The notes under the pieces were generated by a model that was not told the origin of the DNA, searched no databases, and saw nothing but the letters and a program-made list of their open reading frames with translations. A stretch of 36,527 nucleotides of DNA from Dokdonella sp. (GTDB lineage Bacteria > Pseudomonadota > Gammaproteobacteria > Xanthomonadales > Rhodanobacteraceae), in the NCBI GenBank assembly GCA_019634795.1, contig JAHCAR010000023.1, positions 1-36,527 on the forward strand, read 5' to 3'. Shown one piece after another: positions 7,005 to 15,800 of this stretch. The translations under genes and the position numbers were made by a program. The first letter of the stretch is position 1. Each line of letters starts with the position of its first letter.

Positions 7005-9269
7005 TCAATCGAAGCCGTGGTCGTAGATGCGGTCCAGGCGCAGCACCACATCCACCGCGTTGTTGCGCAACTCGGGATCGCTGGTGCTCACGGCTGGGCT
7101 GATCGAGATTGGAATACGCACTTCGTTGCGCGCCGAAAGCGGAATCGTGCCGCTGATCTGATAGGTCGCCTGGCCGCTGTCCTGCAGGTCGAGGGCATTG
7201 GCGATCGAGCCATTCACGATGACGTTGGCGCAGCCGCTGACCAGGGTTCCCGGCACGCAGCGCCAGCTCGCGCTTTCGAGGCCGGAGAGGTCGCCAGTGA
7301 CCATCGCGTTGCTCGACGGTACCGTGCCGTTGTTGCCGACGGTCACGCTGATGCTGATCGGGGCGCCACCGGAAAACAGCGAACCGGTCGCCACCGGGTC
7401 GACGGCAAGGTCGGCCTTGCTGAGGAATCCATCGAGGCGACCGAGAATGGTCGAGGCGCCGACATCGGCGACGTAGACGAAGCCGTTGGAGGAGGCCAGC
7501 AGTCGGCGCGGCGTTCCGCGCACGCGGCCCGACTGGATCACCTGATAGGCACCGTTGTAGCGGCGCAGTTGTGCCGGCGGCTCCAGGGAGATCGCATAGA
7601 CATCCCCATTCAGCCAGCCAATGTCGACCACAGGCGCATTGAGATTGCCGGCGAAGGTCAGCCCGCCGCTCTCGAAGATCTGGCCCGAGCCGAGGATGAT
7701 GCGGCTGCCATCGGGCGAGACGCGGATCGGCGTCGCCGCGATCACCTCGCCGTGGTAGGGCGATTCGCCCTCAGCCACGATGCTGCCGTCCAGGCCGATC
7801 TGCTCCCAGTGCAGGTCGTTGGGCGAGGTGTCGTCGCGGAAGAAGTACATGCGGCGCAGCACCGGATCCCATTCGTACTGACGCGAGTAATAGTTCCAGT
7901 CCACGCTGCTGAGCAGCGATCCGCCCGGACCGAACGTGTAGTGCGACACCCAGGCCCCGGACGGATCGACGGCAAAGACGTACTCTCCGGCCGCGGCCAG
8001 GCCGAGCGACGACGAGGCCGTGGCCGCGAACCAGCTGGCCGCACCGTTGCCGGCGCGCGGATAGGCGTAGATCGCGCCGCCCGCGTAGGCCGCGTAAACC
8101 GTGTTGTTGACCGCCGAATAGGCCGCCTGCAACGCCCCCGGGTGGACGGAGGTCGGAATGGCGTGCGACCAGGTCTGCGAATTGAAGGAATAGGCCGCGT
8201 GTTCGCTCTGGCTGAACAGGACCACGTCGTTGCCGTCGCCGAGGATGAAGTCGGCCTTCGGTGCCGCCACCTCCCAGGCGCGCGCTGGTGGCGGCGCGGG
8301 CTGGGTGATCGCATCGATGCCGAGCGGTGCAATCGTCAGTGCATTGATCGAACCGGAGATGGCATAGACCGAGCCGGCATAGGCGACGATGTCCTGCAGC
8401 CCGAGCGGTGCCGCGATTTCGCCCAACTCGTGGACGCTGTTGGTGAATACGGCGAGCTGGCCGCCGCGCATGACCACGAAGCGATCGTCGAGGAACGCCA
8501 CGGCTTGCACGGCGCCACCGAGACTTCCGAGATAACCCAGCGTGTTGCTCGCATAGACGACGCCCGAACTGTTGACCACCAGACCACCGGCCTCGCGGGC
8601 GAAGGTCTTGTCGCCGATCGGATAATCGCCATGGAACGGACTGTCGAAGTAATTGGTGACGGCGCCGGTGGCCGGATTGAACTCCACCTCGACCACATCG
8701 GGCGGCGATACGCCCTGGGTGACGCCGTACAGACGGCCTTCCAGCTCGATGGTCGAGGTACCGCCCATGGTATAGAACGCGAAGTGGCTGCCGGCCAGGG
8801 CGCCGGTCATCTTGTTGTAGGCGTAGACGTGGTCCTCGTCGCCCATCAGCAGGACATTACCGGCCACCTCGATATACGGCAGTGGCGCCGTAACCGCCGG
8901 CACCACCACGCTGCCACTGCCGTCGAGCGAGACCCGCTCGACGCGGTTGGAGAATTTCACGTAGATGCCCGTGGCATCGACATCGAAGGCGTCCGCGGCG
9001 CCGTTGATCGTGATGTCGGAAAGCCACGTAGACGTCGCGAAATCGTAGCGACGCAGCCGGGTCGAAGCATTGTCGAGGAAATACAGCACGCTGCCGTGCA
9101 AGCGGCGCTGGTTCCACACCATGGTCGTCGGCGTGACGGAGGCCGCGCCCGAATCCTCGGAGAGCGGCGGCGCGTCCGTGTGGTAGGCCGCCAAGGCGCC
9201 AGGCGCGGCAAGAACCGCCGCCATCACACCCGCCGAAACAACGAAGCTCAAAAGACCCGTGGTACGCAT
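7005..9269 (-). CDS. Secreted beta-propeller-like protein with C-terminal CARDB/DUF11-like domain
   Basis: The product is 754 residues, exported by a signal peptide (MRTTGLLSFVVSAGVMAAVL, cleavage after ALAA). Residues ~45-630 are a long series of beta-rich units with recurring forms such as VLYFLDNASTRLRRYDF, VYAYNKMTGALAGS, IYAYPRAGNGAASWFAA and RLLASSNGFVYVADVG. These look like PQQ/WD-type propeller blades, perhaps two propellers. Residues ~635-745 form an Ig-like domain of CARDB/DUF11 style (ADLAVDPVATGSLFSGG, NNGTVPSSNAMVTG, ELRNNAVDVVL). The protein ends LDRIYDHGFD, a short tail resembling that of the large repeat protein at 26926-34845. No catalytic motif is visible, so a binding or surface role is inferred. 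The start has AGGGATGGA just before ATG. The palindrome at 9354-9371 and a TATACT box near 9299 lie upstream. Confidence 0.85.
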   Translation of the reverse strand: MRTTGLLSFVVSAGVMAAVLAAPGALAAYHTDAPPLSEDSGAASVTPTTMVWNQRRLHGSVLYFLDNASTRLRRYDFATSTWLSDITINGAADAFDVDATGIYVKFSNRVERVSLDGSGSVVVPAVTAPLPYIEVAGNVLLMGDEDHVYAYNKMTGALAGSHFAFYTMGGTSTIELEGRLYGVTQGVSPPDVVEVEFNPATGAVTNYFDSPFHGDYPIGDKTFAREAGGLVVNSSGVVYASNTLGYLGSLGGAVQAVAFLDDRFVVMRGGQLAVFTNSVHELGEIAAPLGLQDIVAYAGSVYAISGSINALTIAPLGIDAITQPAPPPARAWEVAAPKADFILGDGNDVVLFSQSEHAAYSFNSQTWSHAIPTSVHPGALQAAYSAVNNTVYAAYAGGAIYAYPRAGNGAASWFAATASSSLGLAAAGEYVFAVDPSGAWVSHYTFGPGGSLLSSVDWNYYSRQYEWDPVLRRMYFFRDDTSPNDLHWEQIGLDGSIVAEGESPYHGEVIAATPIRVSPDGSRIILGSGQIFESGGLTFAGNLNAPVVDIGWLNGDVYAISLEPPAQLRRYNGAYQVIQSGRVRGTPRRLLASSNGFVYVADVGASTILGRLDGFLSKADLAVDPVATGSLFSGGAPISISVTVGNNGTVPSSNAMVTGDLSGLESASWRCVPGTLVSGCANVIVNGSIANALDLQDSGQATYQISGTIPLSARNEVRIPISISPAVSTSDPELRNNAVDVVLRLDRIYDHGFD

Positions 9270-9353
9270 GATTCCATCCCTGAGGGTGCAAAGGTGCGCA
9301 GTATATCTTGCAATCGAGAAACAATGATTAAAGTCACAGACCCGACGAAGTCT

Positions 9354-9371
9354 AGCCAGGCTAGCCTGGCT
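9354..9371. promoter_or_regulatory. Perfect 18-bp palindrome upstream of the beta-propeller gene
   Basis: AGCCAGGCTAGCCTGGCT is its own reverse complement and lies 85 nt before the start at 9269. It is placed as an upstream operator might be; the protein that binds it is unknown. Confidence 0.4.
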
Positions 9372-9460
9372 GAATGATTACGACGGCCGGATTCAGGATG
9401 GCGTCGGGGCACCCGGGCTTAAGGTTATGGACTCCCGGGAAACATCTTCAGCTCCTAAAC

Positions 9461-10045
9461 TCATTCAGCTTTCCACCATCGGGCGGTGCTAGATGAGTAC
9501 ACCTCCGCGATATCGAGCCCGGTCGGCTTGAATTGCTTCAATGCCTCATGAACTGCGGCGCCGACAACGATCATGGGCGCCCGTAGCCAGCCCTCGCCAA
9601 ACTGGACGCTGGTTTGCTTGACCGACGACGGCGAGATCGAGCCGTCGTCCAGCAAACGTAGCGGAAGTGCATGGGACACCTCTGCAGACACCCCGCACGC
9701 GCTGCAGCGATTCTCGAACTGCACGGGGCGAAACGACAGGTCAACTTTGATGGAGTCGAGATTCCGAAAATAGTGGTAAGCGCCGAAATTGGTATGGACC
9801 AAAGCGGTTTCTGCGTCCGAAAGAACACGCATGACATCAGCGACATCGCTGGACATGAGGATCACGCCATCATAGGTCGAGCCGATTTGTCGCTTCTTGC
9901 CCAGGTGCAAGGGCAGCGGAGGGCGCACGTTCGAAACACGTGCGCCACACCCCTGGCAGAAGAGCTCGGACATCAAGTCGCGGTCATAGAAGTAGGCATC
10001 CACGTCCCGAGGCAGCAGCGCATACCCGAGTACTTGCTTCGACAT
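9461..10045 (-). CDS. Double-CXXCG motif protein, possible SitI6-like immunity protein
   Basis: The product is 194 residues from ATG 10045 (MSKQVLGYALLPRDVDAYFY). It carries two CXXCG motifs, C30-Q-G-C33-G and C114-S-A-C117-G, each probably half of a zinc ribbon. This layout and length match the double-CXXCG family first noted as Myxococcus paralogs, one branch of which (SitI6) is an immunity protein against a contact-delivered toxin. That function is known for the branch, not shown here. The frame is open upstream through an RHS-derived fragment (10076-10320) without a stop until the TAG near 10151, so a TTG start at 10075 is formally possible. An immunity-like gene next to RHS debris and downstream of a full RHS gene fits an orphan toxin/immunity module. 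No cognate toxin domain is visible. Confidence 0.6.
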   Translation of the reverse strand: MSKQVLGYALLPRDVDAYFYDRDLMSELFCQGCGARVSNVRPPLPLHLGKKRQIGSTYDGVILMSSDVADVMRVLSDAETALVHTNFGAYHYFRNLDSIKVDLSFRPVQFENRCSACGVSAEVSHALPLRLLDDGSISPSSVKQTSVQFGEGWLRAPMIVVGAAVHEALKQFKPTGLDIAEVYSSSTARWWKAE

Positions 10046-10075
10046 TCCCGAAATCCCGTGAGTGATGCCGAACAA

Positions 10076-10320
10076 TATATCGGCGCCGTAGACATAGCCG
10101 ATGATCGCGCCGCTCGGCAGAGTCGTCGCATCGAGCCAGCAGGCGCTGTCCTAGTGGTGGTTCGTGGTCTTGACCAGGGCCGCCGAACCATCGCCAAGGC
10201 GCGGGCTTCGCTCGAGAACGCGACCATGACGGTCACATCAAGTTCAGGGCACCAGCGCCACCGAAAGAGCGGATCTGGCGGCAGCCGCATTTTCGCCACC
10301 GATAGGCCCTGGGTCGTGTC
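10076..10320 (-). pseudogene. Decayed fragment of an RHS/YD-repeat gene
   Basis: The DNA from 10081 to about 10290 lines up, on the same strand, with 13881-14090 inside the intact RHS core; most positions match over the first 155 nt. The encoded pieces correspond to LGDGSAALVKTTNHHYDSAG and LPSGAVIGYAYGAD of the full gene. Here the tyrosine codon TAC is TAG, and further upstream there are small indels and more stops, so it is not expressed as RHS protein. Its frame passes directly into the double-CXXCG gene. It is a displaced or duplicated internal piece, not the C-terminal tip usually found as an orphan. Confidence 0.85.
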
Positions 10321-10419
10321 GAACGAGGCAAGTGCGCTTGTACCGTGGCCGTAAACACCGGCGCCGCGGCTCTGGATGCCAGTGCGTTCAGAAGGAGCGG
10401 CCAGCCCCTGGCTGGACCC

Positions 10420-11256
10420 TCAGTGCACTTTCGGCAAGTACCCGAAGCGCTTCATCTGCTCGGAATGGCGCTCGACGATCACTTTCATCTGACTCGCCGT
10501 CAACACGTCGCGCCACTCGTTCGTGGTGCCCTTCCGGAAGAAGAATCGGCCCTTGTCCGAAGCCTCCCGGAATCCGTTCTTCCTTTCCAGTGCGGAAAGC
10601 GTCGAGAAGGTGGAGTGGCGCACAGCGCGATCGATGCGTTCACTGCAGCCGCCGATTCCGAGGAAGCGGGCGATCTTCGCGAACTGCTTCCTCGAATTTC
10701 GCAACAGATCCTCGTAGCGGACCGTAAGCACACGGGTTGAATCGAGGCTGGCCCAACTCCTTGCATGGTCGGACCAGGACCCCAGGACCTGGGTGACGAA
10801 CAGGTCGTCGTTTTGTGTTGCGACGTTCTCGTTGCCGAGGCGCTCGATCGCATCGTCGAGCGACAGGCCGAAGTGATGCGTCATGCTGATCGCCACGTCC
10901 ATCGGATTTCTCACGACATGGATGGCGCCGGCGGTCACGCCGAGGTTTTGCAGCGGATAGTGATCGATGACCCCGACCCTGTTGTGGGTCTTGACGAAGC
11001 GTGTCCCGCAGGACGCCGAAGCGATCCTCGCGTGAACCTGGGGGCGAAGCATGGAGATCTCGTCCAGATCGAGCTCGGCGCTCGGCTTGCCGGCGAGCTC
11101 GCTGAAATGGGCGGGGTTCGCCTCGTCGTCGCAATACCGGTGAAGCTGATCGAGTGGCACGGGATCGGGCTTGTTCGCGATCAGATTGGCCAGGAAGACG
11201 CGCAGCCAGGTATTGCCGGACTTCGGATAAGACGCCAACCAGACGATGTTTCCCAT
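10420..11256 (-). CDS. PAPS-dependent sulfotransferase
   Basis: The product is 278 residues. It transfers a sulfonyl group from PAPS to a hydroxyl or amine acceptor and is probably cytoplasmic, since no signal peptide is visible. The 5'-phosphosulfate loop is YPKSGNTWLRVFL (residues 10-22), VKTHN (88-92) supplies the probable catalytic H91, the 3'-phosphate site is VVRNPMDVAISMTHHFG with R116 and S124, and the C-terminal RKGTTNEWRD (241-250) corresponds to the family RxGxxGxW element. The start at ATG 11256 puts the PAPS loop at the usual distance from the N-terminus; an in-frame extension to 11379 has no support. The acceptor is unknown; bacterial members modify glycans, lipids or small metabolites. 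It stands alone between the RHS debris and a gene-poor stretch, so context gives no substrate. Confidence 0.92.
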   Translation of the reverse strand: MGNIVWLASYPKSGNTWLRVFLANLIANKPDPVPLDQLHRYCDDEANPAHFSELAGKPSAELDLDEISMLRPQVHARIASASCGTRFVKTHNRVGVIDHYPLQNLGVTAGAIHVVRNPMDVAISMTHHFGLSLDDAIERLGNENVATQNDDLFVTQVLGSWSDHARSWASLDSTRVLTVRYEDLLRNSRKQFAKIARFLGIGGCSERIDRAVRHSTFSTLSALERKNGFREASDKGRFFFRKGTTNEWRDVLTASQMKVIVERHSEQMKRFGYLPKVH

Positions 11257-11853
11257 GTGGGTGCCAGGTAGATTGCATTGACCACCGCGGGCTGAAGCAG
11301 CCACGCGGATCATTGGGTTTCGACTTCCCGCCTGCCGGGTTCGGCTCCGGCAGCGACGCAAGCGGAGCCGCCTGCCCACCCGTGCCGCAGCGCCGGGCGG
11401 TGCGTGCCTTCACTTCGGACGCGAGCAGGACGCTCCGCGGCAGGCGTTTCGAGCGTGCCGCTATCTCTCTGACTTCTGAAGGCAACTGAGTCTGTTCAAT
11501 CTCTGAACTCTGAACCGGCGATTGCGGGCACGTGCTGCAGGCCCGGGGCGCCCGGCCGCTGCCCGGGTGCGCCGGGAGGCGGCCGGTTTCGCAGTGGCGT
11601 CTGCTCGCGCCGGGGCGCAGCCCACTTCCTGAACACGCAACCCTTTCGCACGGTTCCGCATCTGTTCCGGCGGTGGTGCGCCTTGCGTGACCAGGCGTTG
11701 GATAGCCGAGCCACGCGCCTGCAAGAGTGCGCGGTGAATTGCGTTGGGAGGATTCGTTCGATGCAGAACCGCGAATGACCATAGGCACTGGTCATGCATC
11801 CAAGGCTTGACGATTCTGTTTGCCGGCACCTGCCGGCAGGGAGCTGATGCCCT
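11257..11853. other. 597-nt region without a supported gene
   Basis: Both strands have open frames, but none shows recognisable domains or a start with a ribosome site. The stretch around 11520-11640 is very GC-rich and strongly biased toward codons for Arg, Pro, Ala and Gly in every frame, as expected of non-coding or decayed sequence. It must contain the promoters of the divergent sulfotransferase and regulator genes, but I cannot place them. Confidence 0.5.
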
Positions 11854-12837
11854 TTGAACCCACCTGTCCCGAACGAATCGCTTCAGCCCAGCCTGCTGTG
11901 GCCGCGTTGCCGCTGCGGGCCGCTCGTGATCGATTTCGAGCTCGGACGCGTCGACCGCAACGGGGAATCCATTGTCCTGCAACCCATTCCGCTGCGCATC
12001 CTGGCGATGCTGCTCGAACGCCCGGGCCGCCCAGTCAGCCGCGAACAACTGCACCGGGCCATCTGGCCCGCCTATCCGCTCGACAGTTTCGAACGCAACC
12101 TCTACACGGCAATGCGCAAGTTGCGCCGCGCAATCGGCGACGATGCGCGCACGCCTGCGCTCGTCGAGACACTTCGCGCCAAGGGCTATCGCTGGTGTGG
12201 TCCGGCGCCGACACCCGACGACCCAGCCGGGCACGCGCCCGCCGAGCCAGTGGCGGACGCGCCGACGTCCGCCGCTTCGCCCTCGCTGCGTCCGCTGCGA
12301 GCATTTCTCCACCGCATCGGCACGGCATGGAAAGTCCGCGGTGCCTACCTGCTGCCGACCTTGGCTCTGGCCGCCGTTCTCGCCCTCTCGCTACGCTCCA
12401 TCCTGGAATCGAAGCACGATGCGCCGGCCGGGAATGCCGACTCCATTGCCTTGACCTTGCGCCCCGCGACACTTTCCACGCGCCCCGAGGTCCAGGCGCT
12501 CGAAAACGCGCTGGCGGCCCGCTATCGGCTGTACGACCCTTCGAAACCCGAACATGCGCCGGCAGCCACCGTCCATGTCTGGTTGTCGCCGGATGGGATC
12601 CAGCTGCGCGTTTCGGGCAATCAGGTATCCGACGCGACGGGCGAGGCCATTGCCCTCGACGCACCGCTCGCGATCGAACAAGCGCTCTTGCGCATCGGCA
12701 TACTCGCGCCTGCAGCACGCCTCAGCACGCAATCGCCTGCGCTCACGCCGCCCCACGAAGCGCTGCTGCGCAAGGCCGACGCCCGCATTGCAAGCGGACG
12801 TGAGGACGCACTCGTGTCGATCCGCTCCGCGCCGTAG
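11854..12837 (+). CDS. CadC/ToxR-like membrane transcriptional regulator
   Basis: The product is 327 residues. Residues ~20-115 form an OmpR/PhoB-type winged-helix domain: VIDFELGRVDRNGE, LRILAMLLERPGRPVSREQL, NLYTAMRKLRRAIGDD and VETLRAKGYRW. A Pro/Ala-rich linker leads to one membrane segment at ~164-186 (AYLLPTLALAAVLALSLRSI), and ~140 residues follow outside. This is the one-component layout of CadC/ToxR, where a periplasmic signal controls DNA binding by the cytoplasmic domain. The start must be TTG 11854 or later, since an in-frame TGA sits at 11845; GGGAG upstream is a distant ribosome site. The C-terminal region is short compared with relatives that carry TPR repeats, so the gene may be truncated at its 3' end. 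It is the only + strand gene after the helicase and runs against the 3' end of the RHS frame. Confidence 0.82.
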   Translation: MNPPVPNESLQPSLLWPRCRCGPLVIDFELGRVDRNGESIVLQPIPLRILAMLLERPGRPVSREQLHRAIWPAYPLDSFERNLYTAMRKLRRAIGDDARTPALVETLRAKGYRWCGPAPTPDDPAGHAPAEPVADAPTSAASPSLRPLRAFLHRIGTAWKVRGAYLLPTLALAAVLALSLRSILESKHDAPAGNADSIALTLRPATLSTRPEVQALENALAARYRLYDPSKPEHAPAATVHVWLSPDGIQLRVSGNQVSDATGEAIALDAPLAIEQALLRIGILAPAARLSTQSPALTPPHEALLRKADARIASGREDALVSIRSAP

Positions 12838-15800
12838 GCGAATCCGCTGCAACCCGCTTGGCCGCCATGCATGGGGCGAACTCGGCAACGCATTGTGCTG
12901 CGCGATCGTGCCGCTTCGCTCGCTGAATCTGGGGTGCGTAAATCTGGGTGTCGCCTTAATGCGTGAAACTGGGTGTCGTTTGACAAGGACGCGCGGGGTG
13001 TCGAGGTGATCCGGTTCGACGGCGAAGACGGCGACGGTGCCTGCATTCTGGCCGCCGTGGCTGGCAATCCAGGCACTCGGCTTGATCAGGGCGACCGGGG
13101 TGTCCTCGAGCCAGACGTGTTCGGCGATCAGTGCGCCGCTGTCGCTGTATTCACCGAACAGGTGGCCGGCCTCGTCATAGACGTATTGGCTGCCGCTGCC
13201 GGCATCGGCCGGCTCGGTGCTGCCCGGCCCTTGTGGGCACGCACCGCCTGCGCTGGCCTTGCACACGCGCTCGCCAAAGGCATTGGTCGCGTAGCGGGCA
13301 ATGACCGTGTTGGTGCTCTGCAGGCGCGCGCTGGCCATGCGGTTGCGCGCGCTGTAGGTGTAGGCGTGGATGCCGTCGCTGGTGGTGTTGCCGGCGGCGT
13401 CATGGCTGCGTGAGACGCTGCCGACGGCCTCGAGCCGGTTGCTGGTCGGCGCGGTGGTGTAGGCACTAGTGCTGCCGTTGCGAGTTTCCTCGCTGCGGTT
13501 GCCGGTGGCGTCGTAGTGCCAGCCGAGGCCAAGCTGGGCCAGCGGGCCTTGCGTGGCGGCATTGCTGGCCTCGTTCAGGCGGTCCTGGCCGTCGTAGCCG
13601 AAGCTCCAGTTCGCGGAGGACGAGGTGGCCGGGGTGGTGCCGTCTTCGCTGGCGGTATCGACCAGGCCCGTGATGCGGTGGCTGGCATCGTAGCCGAGCT
13701 GGCGATAGGCGTCACCGAGCGTGTGGTGCTCGATGCGCCCGTCGGTATCGAAACTTCGTTCGTAGCGGAAGCCGTTCGCATTCGGCCCCTCGGTCCAGGC
13801 CTTGGGCTCGCCGAACGGGAAGGTCTCGATCTCGCGCACGATCGTGACGCCGTTGACCGTGATCGTGAGGATCCGGCCATCGGCGCCGTAGGCATAGCCG
13901 ATGACGGCGCCGCTCGGCAGGGTCGTCGCATCGACCCGGCCGGCGCTGTCGTAGTGGTGGTTCGTGGTCTTGACCAGGGCGGCCGAGCCATCGCCGAGGC
14001 GCTGGCCGCGCTCGAGGACGCGGCCATGGCGGTCGTACCTGAGGCTCAGGATACCGGCGCCATCGCTGAAGCGGACCAGGCGGCCGCGCGCGCCTTCCCC
14101 GCCGATCAGTGGATCGTCATAGGTGAAGGCCAGCGTTTCCTCGACGCTGGCCAGCGCAGCCGGATCCGTCGGCGAGGCCGGGCCGTACTGGATCTGTGCG
14201 ATGCGATCGAGGGCATCGTAGGCATAGATGCCGCGCTGGTTGCGCGCATCGGTACGTACGGCGAGGTTGCCGGCCGGGTCGTAGCGGTGGCTGGTCAGGC
14301 CGGTGTCCGGACTGGTCAGCGTTTCGAGTTCGTCGAAGCCGGTGTAGAGGTAACGGGTGACGAGGTTGCGCGGGTCGGTGACCCGGTTCAGGTTGTCCTG
14401 GACATCGTAGCCGTAGTCGATCTGCGCATGATCCGGATCGGTCTCGGCCAGCACATCGGTATGACGCAGGCGATCGAGCTCGTCGTAGTGCTGCGTGGTG
14501 ACGTGGCCGAGCGCATCGGTGATGGTCTTCTCATTGCCGGTGCCGTCATAGGTGAAATGGGTCGATTCATCGGGATCGGTGCCATATTCGGCCTCGACCC
14601 GACCCAGCACGTCTATGTGCCGGTTGACCACCTGGACGAGTTGGTCGTCGGCATCGAAGGTCTCTTCCTTGACCCTATTGCCCAGCGCGTCGAGCGTGTA
14701 GTGGACATGCCGGCCGCGGCTGTCGGTAACGTCGGTCAGGCGATCGGCGATGTCGTAGTCATAGTCGAGATAGCTTTCGTCGGCCAGGGTCAGGCGATCG
14801 ACTGTGCCGCTCGGCGTGTAGTCGAACCGCGTCGTCTCGCCGGGATCGTTCTCGTCGATCCTGTTGATCACGTGGGTCAGGCGGCCGCGTGGGTCGTAGC
14901 GGTATTCAGTAATCTGGCCGTTGGCATCGATGCGCTTGAGCAGGCGCGCATCGTCGTCGTACTCGGTGTAGTGTGACTCATTGCCCTCGCCGTCGGTCAT
15001 GAGGATGAGGTTGCCCGTAGCCGGGTCGTAGTCCCAGCTACTGGCGTCGTTGACGTCGGATCGCGGGCCATCAAAGCCCGTCAGCTGGCCATTGCCGTCA
15101 AAGTCGGTTGTCCAGACGCGTGTTTCGGTGCGCGCGGTCACCGTGCGCGATTGCAGATTCCCTTCGTCGTCGTAGACGAACACCGTATGGCGCGTGCCGC
15201 CTTCTATCGGCTCGAAGGTTTCCAGCGGCAGGAACCAGAATGGGTGCCAGATGGTTGTCGTGACGCGCTGCAGGGGCGTGCCCGCAGCTTCGGTGAGGGT
15301 TTCGATCAGTCCGCGACTGTTGCGCCCATAGCGCGTGATGCGACCTTCGAAATCCTTGCGGCTGGCGATCAGGCCACGCGGATCATAGGTCGTCTCGGCG
15401 GCCATGCCACCGCCGCAGCTGCCGCATGGCTGCGTGACCTTGTGCAGATACTTGCGCTTGTTGTCCGTCACGAATTCGTAAACACGCTCGGTGCCGAGCG
15501 GATCCGTTTCGATGGTGCGGTCTTCCTCGTAGCGGAATCTGTAGAGCTCGATTCCGCCGGGCTTGCCGCTCGACAGCACGCGGCCTCGGTGATCATAGGT
15601 CCAGGTGACATAGCGCTCGCCGCGCTCATCGGTGATGCCGGTCAATGCGTAGCGTTGGGTGACGTCCTCGTAGTGGTACTGGCGGGTCGTGGTATCGGGA
15701 TAGGTCACCTTGCTCAGATTGCCAAAGCCATCGTGCTCGAATGAAATCTGGCGGTGCGCCGGATCCTCGACCCCGGACAGATAACCCGTGGTCGGATCAT

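Noticed and set aside
6993-9377. Long + strand open frame (794 codons) opposite the beta-propeller gene
   Set aside because: It is rich in Arg, Asp and Ala-Val runs without domains or hydrophobic core patterns, and mirrors codon bias of the convincing - strand gene. High GC makes such antisense frames common.
11496-11795. 99-codon - strand frame in the 11.5-11.8 kb gap as a small gene
   Set aside because: It is dominated by Arg and Pro, has no credible start site and resembles the composition of every frame in this GC-rich stretch.
12391-12985. C-terminal ~198 residues of the RHS frame as a novel toxin domain
   Set aside because: The sequence is Arg-rich, lies opposite the regulator's coding frame and the direct repeats, and lacks the conserved RHS end that precedes real toxin tips. 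It is best explained as read-through.
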